From Paratrimastix pyriformis (Eukaryota > Preaxostyla > Paratrimastigidae): a DNA stretch of 64,000 bases. Below are positions 32,450 to 45,249 of the stretch, in pieces. The stretch spans positions 1-64,000 of the forward strand of contig JAPMOS010000168.1 of assembly GCA_027972325.1 (NCBI GenBank), read 5' to 3'. The position numbers and the translations under genes are program-made. The notes beneath the pieces were generated by a model. It was not told the origin of the DNA, made no database searches, and worked only from the letters and a program-made list of their open reading frames with translations. Each line of letters begins with the position of its first letter. Position 1 is the first letter of the stretch.

Positions 32450-33780
32450 TTCCTGGTTTTGAAAAGAGTGGCTGTTACCCCCTGGAGTATCCCGCATGGA
32501 AACCGCCAAAATGCAGAGGAAGCACGCAAGTCATGCCATGCTTAGCAGACGGACTCGGTCTCGCCAGGTGATCATTCTCGTCGAGGACGTTCCCGAGTCC
32601 CTTCCTGAGCCCCTTCCTGAGTCCCTTCCTGAGCCCCTTCCTGAGCCCCTTCCTGAGCCCCTTCCTGAGCCTTCCTGGGCCTTCCTGAGCCCCTTCCTGA
32701 GCCCCTTCCTGAGCCCCTTCCTGAGCCCCTTCCTGAGCCCCTTCCTGAGCCCCTTCCTGAGCCCCTTCCTGAGCCCCTTCCTGAGCCTTCCTGAGCCCCT
32801 TCCTGAGCCCCTTCCTGAGCCCTTCCTGAGCCCCTTCCCGGCATGATGCCACGACAAGCCCCCCCGGCTACGAAGTCCGCTGCTCCCCCGCTCCTCAATC
32901 GGTCTGTTTACTGTTTTCCCTGATGTGTTGTGGGTTTCTCATGCCTCTCCTCCAGGACCTACGACTTCTTTCAACCGGAGGACAAGACCGAGGTGCACCT
33001 AAGCCGACAGGCTTTTACGAACGGATCTTCCCCAAGCTGCTGGCAAGTTGGTTCCCGAACACGAATCATCTGAATCCCGGCCTCATCGTCCCCGTTCACT
33101 TTTTGGAAGCCGTTGACTGAGTACCATTTCTCCGCTCCCATCTGTGTTGAGTTGCACAAGGTACTCACCCGGATGGTTCTCGCTTTCGGTGGCGTCCTTT
33201 TTCCTTGACCAGCGGACGCTGTTCTGATACGTCGCAGACCTACAGGGCCTGTCAGCAAGAGCCTTGCTCATTACCCTGCTCCTTGATTCCGAGGCTGCAT
33301 TCGACATCGACCACCCCATCGAGGGCCCGATGAGGCTCGATGAGATCGTCCTCTGGGAACGCTCTTACCCCTTCTACCTCAGGGTTCTTCGTGACCGTTC
33401 CCTGTTGGAGCGCACTGACTACTACGGAGAACAGTTCCCCAAGGTATTCCTGGCCTGCGAACGTGAATACCTCTCTCTCCGCGGACGAACGGAAGACCTA
33501 TGACTGGTCGATTCAGTGCCACAAGTTCCGCACCAGCACCTGCTCGCGCGAGCTTCCTACCCTTTGGGACTTCCTCTTAACTGGGCCCCTTCCTCTGCCC
33601 GTTCCTGTCCTTGTGGCTGAGCCCGAACCCGTGCCGGAATCCGTGCCCCTTCCGAGAACGTGCCGGTAGCCGATGATGACGAAGATGAATGGTTTGCCGG
33701 CGATAAATTCGGATGACGACACTGGCAACAACGACTACAACGCCAACCCCCAAGGCGAAGACGAAGACGAAGACGAGTAA
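32450..33780 (+). pseudogene. Unrecognised spliced gene, copy B (tandem duplicate of copy A)
   Basis: The same exon-intron order as copy A is seen: introns at 32902-32955 (54 bp) and 33161-33237 (77 bp) sit at matching positions. The same protein blocks occur (QAFYERIFPKLLASWFP, LDSEAAFDID, TDYYGEQFPKVF, KTYDWSIQCHKF). The N-terminal repeat region is replaced by the PEPL minisatellite. A FEKSGCYPLE block at 32455-32490 repeats the one at 32235-32270 between the copies. The C-terminus continues into a Pro/Glu tail and a strongly acidic end near 33690-33778. Several frame changes indicate that this copy is degenerating. Bases 33781-33984 downstream show no gene, only a two-copy repeat of about 50 bp (GGGAGGGTCTGT blocks near 33885 and 33935). 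Confidence 0.5.
32595..32845 (+). repeat. 12-bp minisatellite (CCCCTTCCTGAG), about 20 units
   Basis: Tandem 12-bp units with a few 6-bp interruptions encode PEPL or, after a frame change, LSPF repeats. They lie in the N-terminal region of gene copy B; copy A lacks them. Confidence 0.9.
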
Positions 33781-33984
33781 TGAATCTGGTTCTCTTTTTG
33801 ATCCGAAAATTAGAGGCTCGACGTTTTCTCTCGGAGAGTGCGTCAGGGGTGAAGCAAGGTGAAAGTGAAGCAAGGAGGATTTGGGAGGGTCTGTTCATGA
33901 AAACCCGCGGGCCCTCACTACAGACAGGCCGAGTGGGGAGGGTCTGTCCACGAAAACCCGGAGGCCAGAGCGTCGGGCTTTTTC

Positions 33985-34316
33985 TATAGAAATCTCAATG
34001 TCTATAGCGTCCACAGAAACCCTGGAACAATTCCCTTCCGGGAACAGAAGCGTAGCACCAATTGCCTGCATCACAAAAGATCGTCAGGATCACTCCAAGC
34101 CGGCCCCAACAACTCAGGGCGCTTTGTCTGGCACTCAATCCTGCAGACCTTATCTCATCCTGGGCTCCCCCAGGGCCCGCCGCCTCCGCCGCACTCTTCT
34201 CGGCCGCCCGCTTGTGTTGTTGCGCACGAGCCTCTTGCGCAGCCGCCTCCTTCATATCAGACATAGTCACAGATTCAGCCATCTTCTGCGGAGAAATTCA
34301 AACTTAGTCAACTCGA
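33985..34316 (-). mobile_element. 5' end fragment of another LINE (ORF1 start)
   Basis: Read on the minus strand from 34316, the sequence starts GGGGTCGAG and soon has GTTTGAATTT, matching the 5' ends of LINE-2 and LINE-3. An ATG at 34282 then opens MAESVTMSDMKEAAAQEARA, a helical Ala/Lys/Glu-rich start, followed by a hydrophobic segment (LGVILTIFC). This is the same architecture as the other ORF1s but a different sequence. It is cut off near 33985. Confidence 0.6.
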
Positions 34317-35312
34317 CCCCGGGGCCAACTTCGCACTCGGAGAAGGGCACAGTACATCCCAGCGCCAGTTGACGGGCCGCTCGGCTCGCTGGACCCGATG
34401 GGCAGCTCCACCTCCTCAGGGCGGGGGCTCCTCGAAACACGGCCTCCTGGCCTCCTGCGCGAAGTTCTTGAGTGATGAAAGGACATTAAAACCAATTGCA
34501 TCGAAGGGCACGAATTCGGTGATCGCTCACGAAATTGAAGCACTCGAGAGCCGGCGTCCATTGCTGGGACAGGTCCTGGCCTCGGTATCCATCACGATGA
34601 TGGTACCGTTGGGGCAATGAACGAGTCGAGGTACTGGACCAGGGATCCGTAGGGTAGGCCCCAGGAGCATCCAACACGGCCAAGGTATAGAGTGTCTATC
34701 GAATGAAACGAAGATGTTGGGGATCCAACAAGTTGGAAACTGCAGACACGGCCGGGATTATCCTTCGCGCGAAACAAGATCGCTTCGGCATCCCCGCAGT
34801 AGAACCGGGCCAAGGTTTTCCCATGAGGGATCGTGGCCCTCCGCGGGTGCGGAAAGCAGCTGGGGGCCGGAACGAGGCGCAGCGGACGCGGGCTTGGTGG
34901 TGACCTGGGCGACTGCCGCTGCTGCGGTGGCTTGGAGTGTTGTTGCTGGGCCTGGGCCGGGGTCTGGGGTTGAGGCTGAGCCGGCTGGGGCTGAGGCGAC
35001 GGCTTGGCCTGGGGGGCGGGCTGCGGCGGCTTGGCCTGGGGGGCGGGCTGCGGCGGCTTGGCCTGGGGGGCGGGCTGCGGCGGCTTGGCCTGGCTGGCTC
35101 GGGGCTTGGCTTTGGGCTCGGGCTCGGGCACCGGCTTCGCCGAAGGCTGGGCTTCCTCGGTGGCCGACTCCGGCTCCGGTGGGAGTGCGCAGGCCTTGAC
35201 CTCATAGTCGTCATCGGCCTCCGCCGCCTTGGCCTCAGCTTCGGAGGTCGGCTCGGCTTGGGAAAGAAGCGCCTTCAGGGTGGCCCGCTTGGCCGGCTCT
35301 GACTTCGGCGGC
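34317..35312 (-). pseudogene. Partial duplicate of the ParB-methyltransferase gene
   Basis: This segment repeats about 25155-26225 in the same orientation, with several internal deletions. It covers part of the methyltransferase region (the DAPW motif block is shortened), an intron and the Pro/Ala linker. It is enclosed by two outward-facing LINE 5' ends: the fragment ending at 34316 and LINE-3 starting at about 35315. The N-terminal ParB-like part and the AdoMet motif are absent, so it cannot be functional. Confidence 0.85.
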
Positions 35313-35393
35313 TTCCCCCGGTCCTACCGACCTGGAAAGTGTTTGAATTTGGGATCTTCGCCTTTTCTATTGGCCAATTGACGATGTCTTCTG

Positions 35394-36446
35394 AAACTCA
35401 TTCTGTTGAAGATGCTGGTGCGGTTCCTCTGACGCTGGAAAGTGTTGAGGCTGAAGCCAATCGCCAAAGAATGGAGGCGGCTGGTAAAAAAAGAGTGGCC
35501 GAAAAGAGCCAGGCCGAGGAGCAGGGTGAAAAGAAGGAAAAAGTTATGGTCTGTGTTAATTGGATAGTGGCTTTCCTACCGAAAGTCCGCCTATCAAGGA
35601 TGTTTGTTGGGCTCATCTTGGGTCTTTGTTTGTCAATTGCCTTTTGTGAATTACAGGCTGAGACAATGAGATTCGCTATTAAATTTGAGCCAAGTGCTGT
35701 GCAATTTAGCTGGTACGAACTTGAATGCCAGCTTCGTGAGATCCTTGGCGAGGCCCGTGTTCAACAAGGCCTGGAAGAAGGAACTTTGGCGTGACGTGTC
35801 TGAGACCCGATGCCGCGGAGATTCTTGGAGCTTTTGCAAGTCGGAATCAGGCCGTCCTGACTGATCTGGGAAGTGAATGTGAGCGGCCGGCCTCAGCTGT
35901 GACCTTTGTTACAATGAGGGCTCATCTGGGTGGTTTGCCCCTGGAAGCTAAAGAAGAGGAGGTTCGCCAATGGTTGCGTGAAGCGAACCCGAGTGCGCAG
36001 TGTCTGTTCGCAATCGCTGACTTATTGATCGCCACCCCGGTAGTTTGGGTCAAGCCTGCTCGCCAGCCGGGTGCATGGCGTGTGTCTGTGACATGCTCGG
36101 TGGGACAGCCCCACATCCCGGAGATCTTCCGGGGCAAGCGCATAGTACAGATCGCTCCGGGGAGGATCGGCCTCTCCGGGCGGACCATCGTTTGGCCTTT
36201 ATTCGTGCGGCCGGTGTCGAGTGGCCGCAGCAGATGCAGGAGTACCTCAAGAACCACCACATTGTGGTAGAGGTCTCCGATATTTGGAGATCAGAAGTGG
36301 CGTGGTCAAGTGGGCGGTGGGACGGGACGTTTTGTGTCATGGCAACCCCGGAGCAGAGGGAGGCCATCGACGCTTTGAAGCGGGAGTCGCGTCCGCGTGT
36401 GGTGAAGGTGTCGGTGGGGGTGAATGCGGGGAAGAAGTTCAAGTAA
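35394..36446 (+). pseudogene. LINE-3 ORF1: coiled-coil/membrane protein
   Basis: The ATG at 35394 gives MSSETHSVEDAGAVPLTLES, then a Lys/Glu-rich helix and a membrane segment (MFVGLILGLCLSIAF, near 35605-35650). The frame breaks near 35794 and again near 36100-36220, after which the C-terminal domain ends at 36446 with the SGRWDGTF block shared with LINE-2 ORF1. The product would be about 350 residues. Only the layout and the C-terminal block are conserved with LINE-2. Confidence 0.55.
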
Positions 36447-36599
36447 AGGTTGGGGCTGTGTTTCTCTTCCACCCTCTTACGCTCTTGCTCCTGGGACATG
36501 CGTGTGGAAAGAAACAGCCTTCTATTGGAATGGCGTGGGAGGAGAGTGGTTGGCGGGGGAGCAATCGAATGAAGGAAAAGAAGGTGGAGTGGGGGTAAA

Positions 36600-38740
36600 A
36601 TTGGAGAAGGTAGTGCAAAGACAGGAAGTGATATGTGTATGGTGCTTTTGGATGCAGACGGTGGTCGAAGAGAATTGGGTCCACGGTAGGGTAAATGGAA
36701 TTGGCCTTGTTGATCAAAAAGAGAGGGGCGAGAAGCGTGGTCGTATGGGTTGGATAAAGACTGGTAATGAGAACTGGGAATGCTGGTACGGAGAAGGGAA
36801 GACCTCTGGAAGGGGCGAAGGGGCCGGTGGTGGACGGGAGAGAGATGGGATCAGGAGGGTTGGCGGGGTTGGGATGGCTGTTTTCTCCCGCGTTTTCTGG
36901 TGGGCTGAGCGCCCCTACTTTCCAACGGTGGTTGGATGGTGTGCCGGCTTGGTGTGGTGGCTGCATTGGGGTGGCGGCTGCCCTCAGGTTGGTGTGGTAT
37001 GTCTAGCCGATGTCTCGTTGGTCTGTGGATGGAGGAAGATGGGTGGAGAGTTTCTAATCATGCTTTGATCATAGTCTCCCGGCTGGACAGAGTGCTTTGC
37101 CTCGGAGGTGGGCCCTGTCTGGTGTCGGAAATATCTACCGGTTTGTTGGTTGTTGGGACGTCTGGCAGCGGCTCATCCTTAGAATTTCAGATATCTGGCC
37201 CCTGAGATGCCTGTCTGACCGTCTGGTCAGATGGAAGATCCTTCTCTGGGATGTTGCTGATGCGGCACGTTCTTTGGGAGAGAGTCTGTCTTTCCGGTAT
37301 TCTTTTTGTCATCTTCAGAAACTTTTAGGAATGTGGCCGCTGATCTTGGTAGGGCTGGTCAAGGGCAGTCTGGTTATTGTTTTGAGCTTTCCTGGAATGG
37401 GGTTGGTCTGTGTGTACCTTTTTTCAGTCATCCAATTCCAATACTGGACTGAGCAGATGGGAGCTCCAATGCCTGCATCTGCACAAAACCTCCGAAGGAA
37501 TGGGCAACTTTGGACGATGTCTGAAGGTCTGTGTAAGTTTTCATTTATTACAGTTTACTCATTTTCTGAGATCGATGATCTCGGTAGGACTGGTGGTGAC
37601 GCTAGGGCCGGTCAAGGGGTCAACGGTCAAACTAGGACCTCTCTTAACACCCGCAGCGGTTCCTGCGGGTGCTGGAGAGGAGGGGCCGCTGTGCTACGTC
37701 GGCGGGATGCCCTAGGGATCGTTACCCCTGGGGTGGCCAGAGAGAGGGTCGAGGACAACCTGGCTAAAATGTGGCAGGCAAACCTCACCGAGTGGTACGA
37801 GGAAAACCCCGAAGGGGACAACCTCAAGAAGGAGGAAAACCCCGCCGTCGGGGACAACCTCAAGAAGGAGGAAAACCCCGCCGTCGGGGACAACCTCAAG
37901 AAAGAGGAAAACCCCGCCGTCGGGGACAACCTCAAGGGGCAGCGCTGGGCGACATCGGCTGGGTGGGGTATGGACATGATGGAGGAAAACCCCAAGAAGG
38001 GGACAACCTCAAGAAGGAGGAAAACCCCGGCGTCGGGGACAACCTCAAGGGGCATCGCTGGGCGCCATCGGCTGGGTGGGGGACGGACACGGAGGAGGAA
38101 AACCCCAAGGGGGACAACCTCAAGAAGAAGAAGGAGGAAAACCCCGCTGAAGGGGACAACCTCATGAGGGAAGGAGCAGAGGAGAACCCCGGCTTTGGGG
38201 AAAACCTTGATGGTAGGATGGAGGACCATGCCGGGGATGGGAATGCGTCACAGGCTGGCGACATCGGGGCATACTACTTTGGCTCAGGTGGCTGGGGCTG
38301 GCTTCCTTTTTGCTTACGGTCTGTGCGAATGTTTTCCTTGTTGCCGTTTGCCTTGTAGACTCCTTTGAGTTTCGGCAGTGCTCTTGGGACAGGGAGGTTT
38401 GGAAAGGGAGACTGGCTCGGATATCATGGATGCGAGTGATAATGTACGCTTGGGGGGACTTGGAAGGTTTAGCATGCCAGGCCAATTGGAATTTTATTGT
38501 TGACCGATTAAAGAGATGGGTGGGGATGAAGGAGGGGTGGAAAAGGGGGTGGGCTGACATTGACTTGGCTGAATTTTTGAAAAAGCTGGTTGGGTTGGTT
38601 GAGTTTTATTGTAATGACGATGACATCGGTAAAAAGATTGGAGGCGGTGGGGAGCAGGATTGCTATGGAGGTGGAAATGGAGTGGGGGAAGGTGATGGAG
38701 AGCTGGAGGATGGTAATGGGGGAATGTATAGACCGGTGCT
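36600..38740 (+). pseudogene. LINE-3 membrane/repeat region
   Basis: The DNA closely matches 18290-20400 of LINE-2. The reading frame changes several times (near 37050, 37200, 37690 and 38170). It contains the expanded EENP-GDNL repeat and the downstream membrane segment (LLTVCANVFLVAVCLV). From 38310 the frame runs through the DNE-rich linker straight into the start of the USP-like region, showing that the two parts belong to one protein in this family. Confidence 0.6.
37798..38215 (+). repeat. 36-bp coding minisatellite, nine units in LINE-3
   Basis: Nine EENP-x-GDNL units, some separated by a 45-bp spacer encoding a GHRWA-x-SAGWG motif. LINE-2 has five units at the equivalent place, so this array has changed in copy number since the two copies diverged. 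Confidence 0.85.
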
Positions 38741-41700
38741 GGATCAGCACGGCCTCCAGGTGGTTGAGGCGGCTGGGGTGGGTGAGTTGTACGAGATATT
38801 GGGGGGAAGATGGGGTGTGGAGGGAGGGAACCAGGGGTTTGGACGAAGGGCAGGATGGGGAAGCGGAGGGAATTGCGGAGGTCTGGGATCGCGGCAAAGG
38901 TAACTGTGGAAGTAGAGGACACATGTCAGGAGTGTGAGCTTATGAGCAGCGGAACGGAGAGAGAAGCGATCTAACGGTGAGATTGGAGCGGGATTTCGAG
39001 AAAATGAGTGACGCTGTGGGAAGGGTGATCCTTTCAAATCAGAGGATACGAAAAGGTGCCCTGGGTGGGGTGGATCGTTGGCATGCGAGGAGCGGGTGGT
39101 GGGAACAGAGGGTGTTATGGTCGTCCAAGTGACGCGGTAGGGAAGGGATGGTTGATAAGAGGCAATGGAGGGTCCAAATGGATGGTGGAAATGGGTGGAA
39201 GTATGGTGGTGGAGAAGGGGGTGGGCGACACTGGGTGGCGGTCAAAAGATTGGAGACCAATGGTGGAGGTTTAATGACAGCAGGGTCGGAGAAGTTGGGG
39301 AAGAGGAAGCAGGTCATGGAGATGTGTTCCTGTATGTGGAGGGGCAGGAAAAGGCTTCGAAGATGAGGAAGTCGGCCCTGGGTCCGGCGTTCGGAGGTGT
39401 GAAGATGCAGATGGGAGGTGGGAAGGCTGGGGAGCGGGGATGGGCCGCGGAGCAGGGCATGGGGGTGGGTGTGGGAAGCCTATCTGCAGTGGGGGATAGT
39501 TACCCGGAAGTCAGGGTGCCTGCGGGAAGGGAGGGAAAGGGAGGAAGGAAGGGGAAGAGGAAGAAGAGGGAATGGAAGGAAGGAAGGTGGAAGTGGTGGA
39601 AAGGAAAAGGAGGGCGGGGGGAAAGAGGATCGGGTGGTCGGATGGAATGTGCGGGGCTGGGCTCGGAATGGAAAAGAAAAATGTAGAAGATTTGCTAAAG
39701 GTGGGTCGAACGGACATAGCGCTCTTGCAGGAGACGAAAGGAACGAGGGACAACAAGGAGTTTTTGCAGGAAAAATGGATGAAGGGTGGTGCTGGAGGAG
39801 CTCAGTGGCGGAGGAGTCTGTTAAGAGGCACCCGAGAGGGGGGTGATGATTGGGTATAGAAAACATTGCAAGTGGCAGTGCGAAAGATTACGGAGGTGAT
39901 TCCTGGTTATCTCATGTTTATGGACTGGACGGAGGGGAAGAATCAGATGAGACTCATCAACATGTATTTTCCTACTGGAGACGGAGAGGCGAACGTGAGG
40001 GTAAGGAGTGTGATCTTGGAGCGGTTGGAGGAGTGTGTGGCGGGGGGGGCGTCGGATGGGAGAGGAGTCGTGGTGTACACAGATGCGAACGGATGGGCTA
40101 AGGAAGGAGGGGAGCAAGAGAAACTGGGATTGTATGATGTGGCGAAGATGGTTGGGAAGGCGGGGAGATAACTTTTATCCGGAGCCGGAAGGGTGGGACG
40201 GTGGCGAAAGAGGAAGAGCATGAAGGGAAGGGGAGGGCCCGGTTGGATTTGTGTCTGTCGACGCAGGGGACAATGGGGAGGGTGCTGGACAATTTGTTTG
40301 TTTGGCGGAATGATGAGATTCAGTGGCAGGCGGTCACGGATCACCACATGATTGTAACGGATCTCCGAAACATGGCGCCTTCTGCGGTGAAAATGGCTCG
40401 GAGGAAGGTGGCCATCTGCCCTTCCCGGACGGAGGTGGAGGCACTGTTGCGGGACAAGAAGAAGGAGGAGTATGATGTTATGGTTGGGAAAATGGAAAAG
40501 TACCGTGGGAAGGTTGCGCAAATGTTGCGAGAGGCAGCTGTGAAGGGGAGGAGCCATCATTTGAACAGATGAGTGAGTTTCTTCGGGTAACAGCTGGCTG
40601 CGTTTTGGCTATAGGGATGTGATGAATACGGATCGAGATTTTGAGCCTTTCAGGATAAAGAAATTGAGGAGGAGAGCGCTGGCGGAGGAGGACTTGAATA
40701 AGAGGAAGGAGATGTTGAAACAGTTGGCGAAGATGAGGTTGGTGCATTATGGTAAGAGAGATAGGGCATTGGAGGGAAAGCGCAAGCGTATCTATAAGGG
40801 TATCATGACGGATGGCGCGGCGCCAATTACAACCTACGTGACTCGAAATGCGGAGGGAAGATGGACAGGGTGGTGTCGGACCCGGCGGAGGTTAAGAGGG
40901 ATGGTGGGGATTCATGGCGGGGCTTGCAAAAGGAAGCTGCCGGTGGGGGACGGGGGCAAAGACTGAAGGAGGTAACGGGAGGCGTGGGTGGAAGGGTAAT
41001 TATGGCCCTCTGACGACGCATGATATCCAGACAATACTGGGGGCGCGGCTGGCCCGGATGGAGTGACGGCGGAGATGGTCCATGCTTGTCAGGACGAAAT
41101 TAAGGAGTGGTTGGGGAGGCGATACAACGAGATGTTGGAGAAGTCTGAGGTTCCTGAGGAGCTGAAACTCAGCTCGGTCTATATGGCAACCAAATCGCAG
41201 ACGGAGCATCCGGGGATCCGGCCGGCAGAAGGCCTATAACTTTAATACAGGTTTTTGAAAGGACTGCAGGTAGTGATTGCCTCGAGATTTCAAGACTGGT
41301 GCGTTGAAAAGGGGTATTCGGGGCGGAGCAGTTTGGTTTCCTGAGGGATCGGAGGATTGAGACGCCTATTGCCGAGATTTTGGGGTGTTGACGGACTCGA
41401 AGATTATGGGAGGTAAGGAGTTCCACATGTGCGCGCTAGATATAAGAAAGGCCTATGATACAGTTGACATGGAGGCGCTCAGGAGGGGTTGAGAAGGATG
41501 GGGTGGAAGAGGAATTTGTCAGGTATGTGGACAGCTTGTATGAGGGGAGAAAGGCGCGGGTGATCACGGGGTACGGGTTGACGGATAGCTATGACATTGA
41601 GAGAGGAATTAGTCAAGGGGACCCGTTGTCCTGCCTGCTGTTTATCTCCTTCATGGAGGGAGTCTTGGCGGAGGTGAGACGACAGGAGGGGGCTATATTC

Positions 41701-44700
41701 TGGATAGCGGCAGGAAGGTAAAGGTGTTGGCATTTGCGGACGACATTATGTTGGTGACGAGAACAAGGGAACAGATGGTCCGTTTGGTGAATACGGTAAG
41801 GCGGAAAGTGGAAGAGGCTGGTATGGAGCTGTCGTGGAGCAAGTGTGACTACCTGTGTGGCGGGGTGAAGGGGAAGACGGACTTGGATCTGGGAGAGGGT
41901 CGAAAGATCAGAGTGCAGCAAAAGGGTGGAGCAATTCGGTATCTTGGGATATGGATAGATGAGGAGATGAACATGAAGGTCAACACGGAGAAGGTGATCC
42001 AGAAAATGTGTGGGCGACTGCACAGGCTCATGGACAAGAAGGTCCCTCCGAGGTTGATGGTGCAAATGATTAATGAGTGTGTCTCGACTTGCCTACAATA
42101 CACGGCGAGGCAGTGCCCAATGCCGACAAGGGACTTGGAAACACTGAAGCAGAGATATGCGAGGGTGTTCAGGGAAATCGGAGGTTGTATTGGGAAATGC
42201 GACCCGGCAGAGGTGCTGTTCTTTCCGGAGGAGGAAGGGGTATGGGGCTGAAGGACCCGATTGATGTCCATGATATGATGGTGATGACACAAATTCTGGG
42301 GAGGATGGCGGACGAGCAGGGGTGTGGAGTGGTGCTGAGGGAGGAGATCGTGCTGCTGCAGAAATTGTGGACGACGCGTGAGCCGCTGTTGGATGATGCA
42401 GGGAAGTGGGTGAAGATGCACGGGCAGGAGAAGATGCCGGGGTGGTGATTGGGGCGTTGCAGGTGATGCACAGGAGAGACATGGCGATCCTGAGGGACGG
42501 TGAGAAACTGAAGGAGGAAGTGAAGTACGGCATGCCGACGACACTGGAAGAGATGGCGGAGCCCTGCAAGATAACAAAGAAGCACAGACAGACCCTCATG
42601 AAAAGGAAGATTCGGAGTGTGGCGGACCTCATCATAGGGGAAGATTTCATTGGAAAGGGGTGATGCCGCAGTATGTGGAGACGATCAAAAAGCGGGTGTG
42701 TCTGTATGGTAACAGGGTGAGTCCGGACTATCTGCAATTGGCGAGGCGGATTCGGGAGGAGGAGTCGGCGGAGGAGGGGCGGAAAAGGCGGAGAGTGGAG
42801 AAGGAAAAGGAGGAAGGCAATGCAGATAAGGGGAATGAAGGAAGGAGTGAGGGGAGTCGGGGGTTGGGGCGGTCGGGGGAAGCGAAACCAAGAGTCAAGA
42901 GGCAAGCAAAGTTGCAGTGCGTCGGGGAAGGTGGCAGTGGTGAAACGGAGGAAACATGGAGGGAGGATGGGGTGGGAAAGGGGGAGAGTAAGAAGGAAGG
43001 AGCGAGAAAGAAGATGGGGAGGAGGGGGTCGGATGCAGATTGAGGCGAGCGAGAAGAAGAGGAGGGCGGAAGGGCAGGTGGAGGGGAGGGGGAACAAGAT
43101 GGGGAGGGCGAGGGCTGGTGAGTGGGACGAGGTATTGTGGAAAAGGCGGGAGGAGTTGATGGCGGAGTGATGAGGTGGAAGTAAGAGTGGTGGAGCCAGA
43201 GGCGGAATGGAGGCTGTTTTATACTGATGGGAGTGCGACAAGAAGCCGGAAGGAAAGACGGGCGGCGTTCGCGGTGATTGAGAGATTAAAAAATGGGGCG
43301 CTGGCGGTGAGAGCGGGAGGAGGTGTTCGGGTCGGGGCAGACTAACAATGAAGCGGAGTTGGAGGCTATTCTGGAGGCTATTCGGATTGGACAGGATGCG
43401 AATGTGGAAGTGAGAACGGACAGTAAAGTGGCAAAGGGGTGGGTTGAGGGACTGATAAAGGGTTGGTGGAAACCAACGGATCTGATAGAATCGAAGGCGG
43501 AGGGACTGCTGCGGAGGGGGCAGCGGATTGTGAAGGAGCATCGTGGAGAGATACGACTGGTCTGGGTTAAGGGACATCAGGAAACTAGTGCGTCGCTGGA
43601 TGCGGAGGGGAACAGATTGGCAGACAAGATTGCGGGACGGAGCATAAAGATGGAGCCGAGCGTGGTGCCCGAAGAGAAAGGATGGGGATTCAAGCTGGTG
43701 CGGAGAAGTGACGGGAAGGAGGTGGAGACAGACTTCAGAGAGGTGATGAAGGAATGGGGGAGGAAAAGTCGAATGTGGAGGGCGGCTCGTAAAAAGAAAA
43801 AACGAGATTGTGTTGATTAATGCAGAGAGTCGCAACGGAGGGATCAACGTGCAAACGATGAGGTGTGAGATGTCAGGGAAGCTGGCGATGATGGCAATCC
43901 TGCAGCGGTATATCACGGCCAACATCCGGTTCTACATCAACGGGGAGGGATGGGAAGTGTTGGTGTGGGGTGAGGGACCACATGAACCACTTGGTGTTTG
44001 AGTGCCCAGGGATGGCGGGATGTGTGGGGGAGAGATGGAAAGGGGCGGATGCAGTGAAGCTAATTGAGTGGTTGGACAAGGCGGAGGGAGCTGAAGACCC
44101 GGACCAGTTGCTCGAGGAGAAGTGGGTGGAGCCGATGGGCGAGTGTGTGAAGATAAGGGGCAGGCAGATCACGAAGGTGAGGCTATGGCAATTGATGGAG
44201 AGGTCCCGGGGAGATGGTTTCGGGCGAGAACATGGGACAGTTTTTGGGAAAGGTTCTCGACAGAGGTGGCTGAGATGTGTGACCGATATGAGGAAGGGAA
44301 AAGCACGACAGTAAAGGAGGGGCGGACGCATATGAGTACGCTGAGGAACCAATGGACGACTCCCCACACTATATCTTCGTTGCTGAGGCAGGCGGGAAGC
44401 CTAACGGTGATGGCGTTTTCGCACCCAGGGAATGCGGATCTCAGTTTCCCAGAGTATAGAACGCCGAGTAAGGAAGACTGGTTCCTGGGAGGTTCGGTGG
44501 ATGGGTACGGGCTATTTAAGGAGAATCGGGACTTGTTGATTTATGCGAATCCGGAATATAACCCCAGGAGGAGATGGATCGGTTTTTCCGAGCAATTGGA
44601 GAGTGGGCGGAGAGCCCGATTGGTAGAGGAGGAAAAGAGCGTTTAGATGCATTGTTATTGTGCCGTACGGGGAAGGGAAAGCGAACAGAATCCAGCCGGG

Positions 44701-45249
44701 GAGTGAGCCGAAGCACGGTGTGAGCTTGGCGATCAAGGGGGACATTCAGATGCGTGAGCTTTTCATCATCCAGGAGGGTGGTTTTGCCTTTTGGGAGCCG
44801 AGTTTCTGGCGCACCGGGAGGAAAGTGGTGGGGAAGGCGCGGTTTGATGTGGGGATTCTGATGTTTGAGAATGGGCGGGCTAGGAGAGATTCCCGATGGA
44901 CCCAGCCCCGTTGTGGGCTTTGGAGGCGATGTTGAGGAAGGAGGCCGGGAGTTGCATGGTGCAGGTAAACTATGAGGGCCGCCCGAGAGATGGGGAAGCG
45001 CTTTACAACTGGAGGGGGATATCGGAGGCGGTGGTGACGAAGGTGATGAGGAGGTTGAGAGCGAAGTGCGGTGTTAAGATGGAATACGCGAATGCATGTA
45101 GACTGGCAGCGGAAATGGGAATTGTGGATGAAGACACTCAAAAGGAGGTGGGAAGCGAGCTGGCAGGAATCAGGAAAACGATGCTCATAGCGATTCAGCA
45201 AAGGAAGAAGTGCGAAAAATTTGAGGCAGGAATGAAAGAAGAGCTGTAG
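38740..45249 (+). pseudogene. LINE-3 ORF2: USP-like region to methyltransferase-like tail
   Basis: It has the same domain order as LINE-2 ORF2. The cysteine box is damaged: about 15-20 bases are missing near 38735, leaving RCWISTA but not the upstream GIAN. The first CxxC (CQEC) near 38925 and the histidine box (RHWVAVK near 39230, WWRFNDSRV near 39270) remain. The APE endonuclease spans about 39640-40390, RT FADD is at 41733-41744, RNase H at about 43190-43650, and NPEY at 44548-44559. The stop is the TAG at 45247-45249. A dozen or more frame changes lie along the gene. It is a dead copy, useful mainly for comparison with LINE-2. Confidence 0.85.

Noticed and set aside
32595-32845. PEPL repeats as a functional collagen- or titin-like domain
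   Set aside because: It is a simple 12-bp minisatellite with frame-breaking interruptions, absent from the sister gene copy.
42093-43925. 610-residue minus-strand frame opposite LINE-3
   Set aside because: Same shadow effect; the matching frame opposite LINE-2 is not conserved as a protein.
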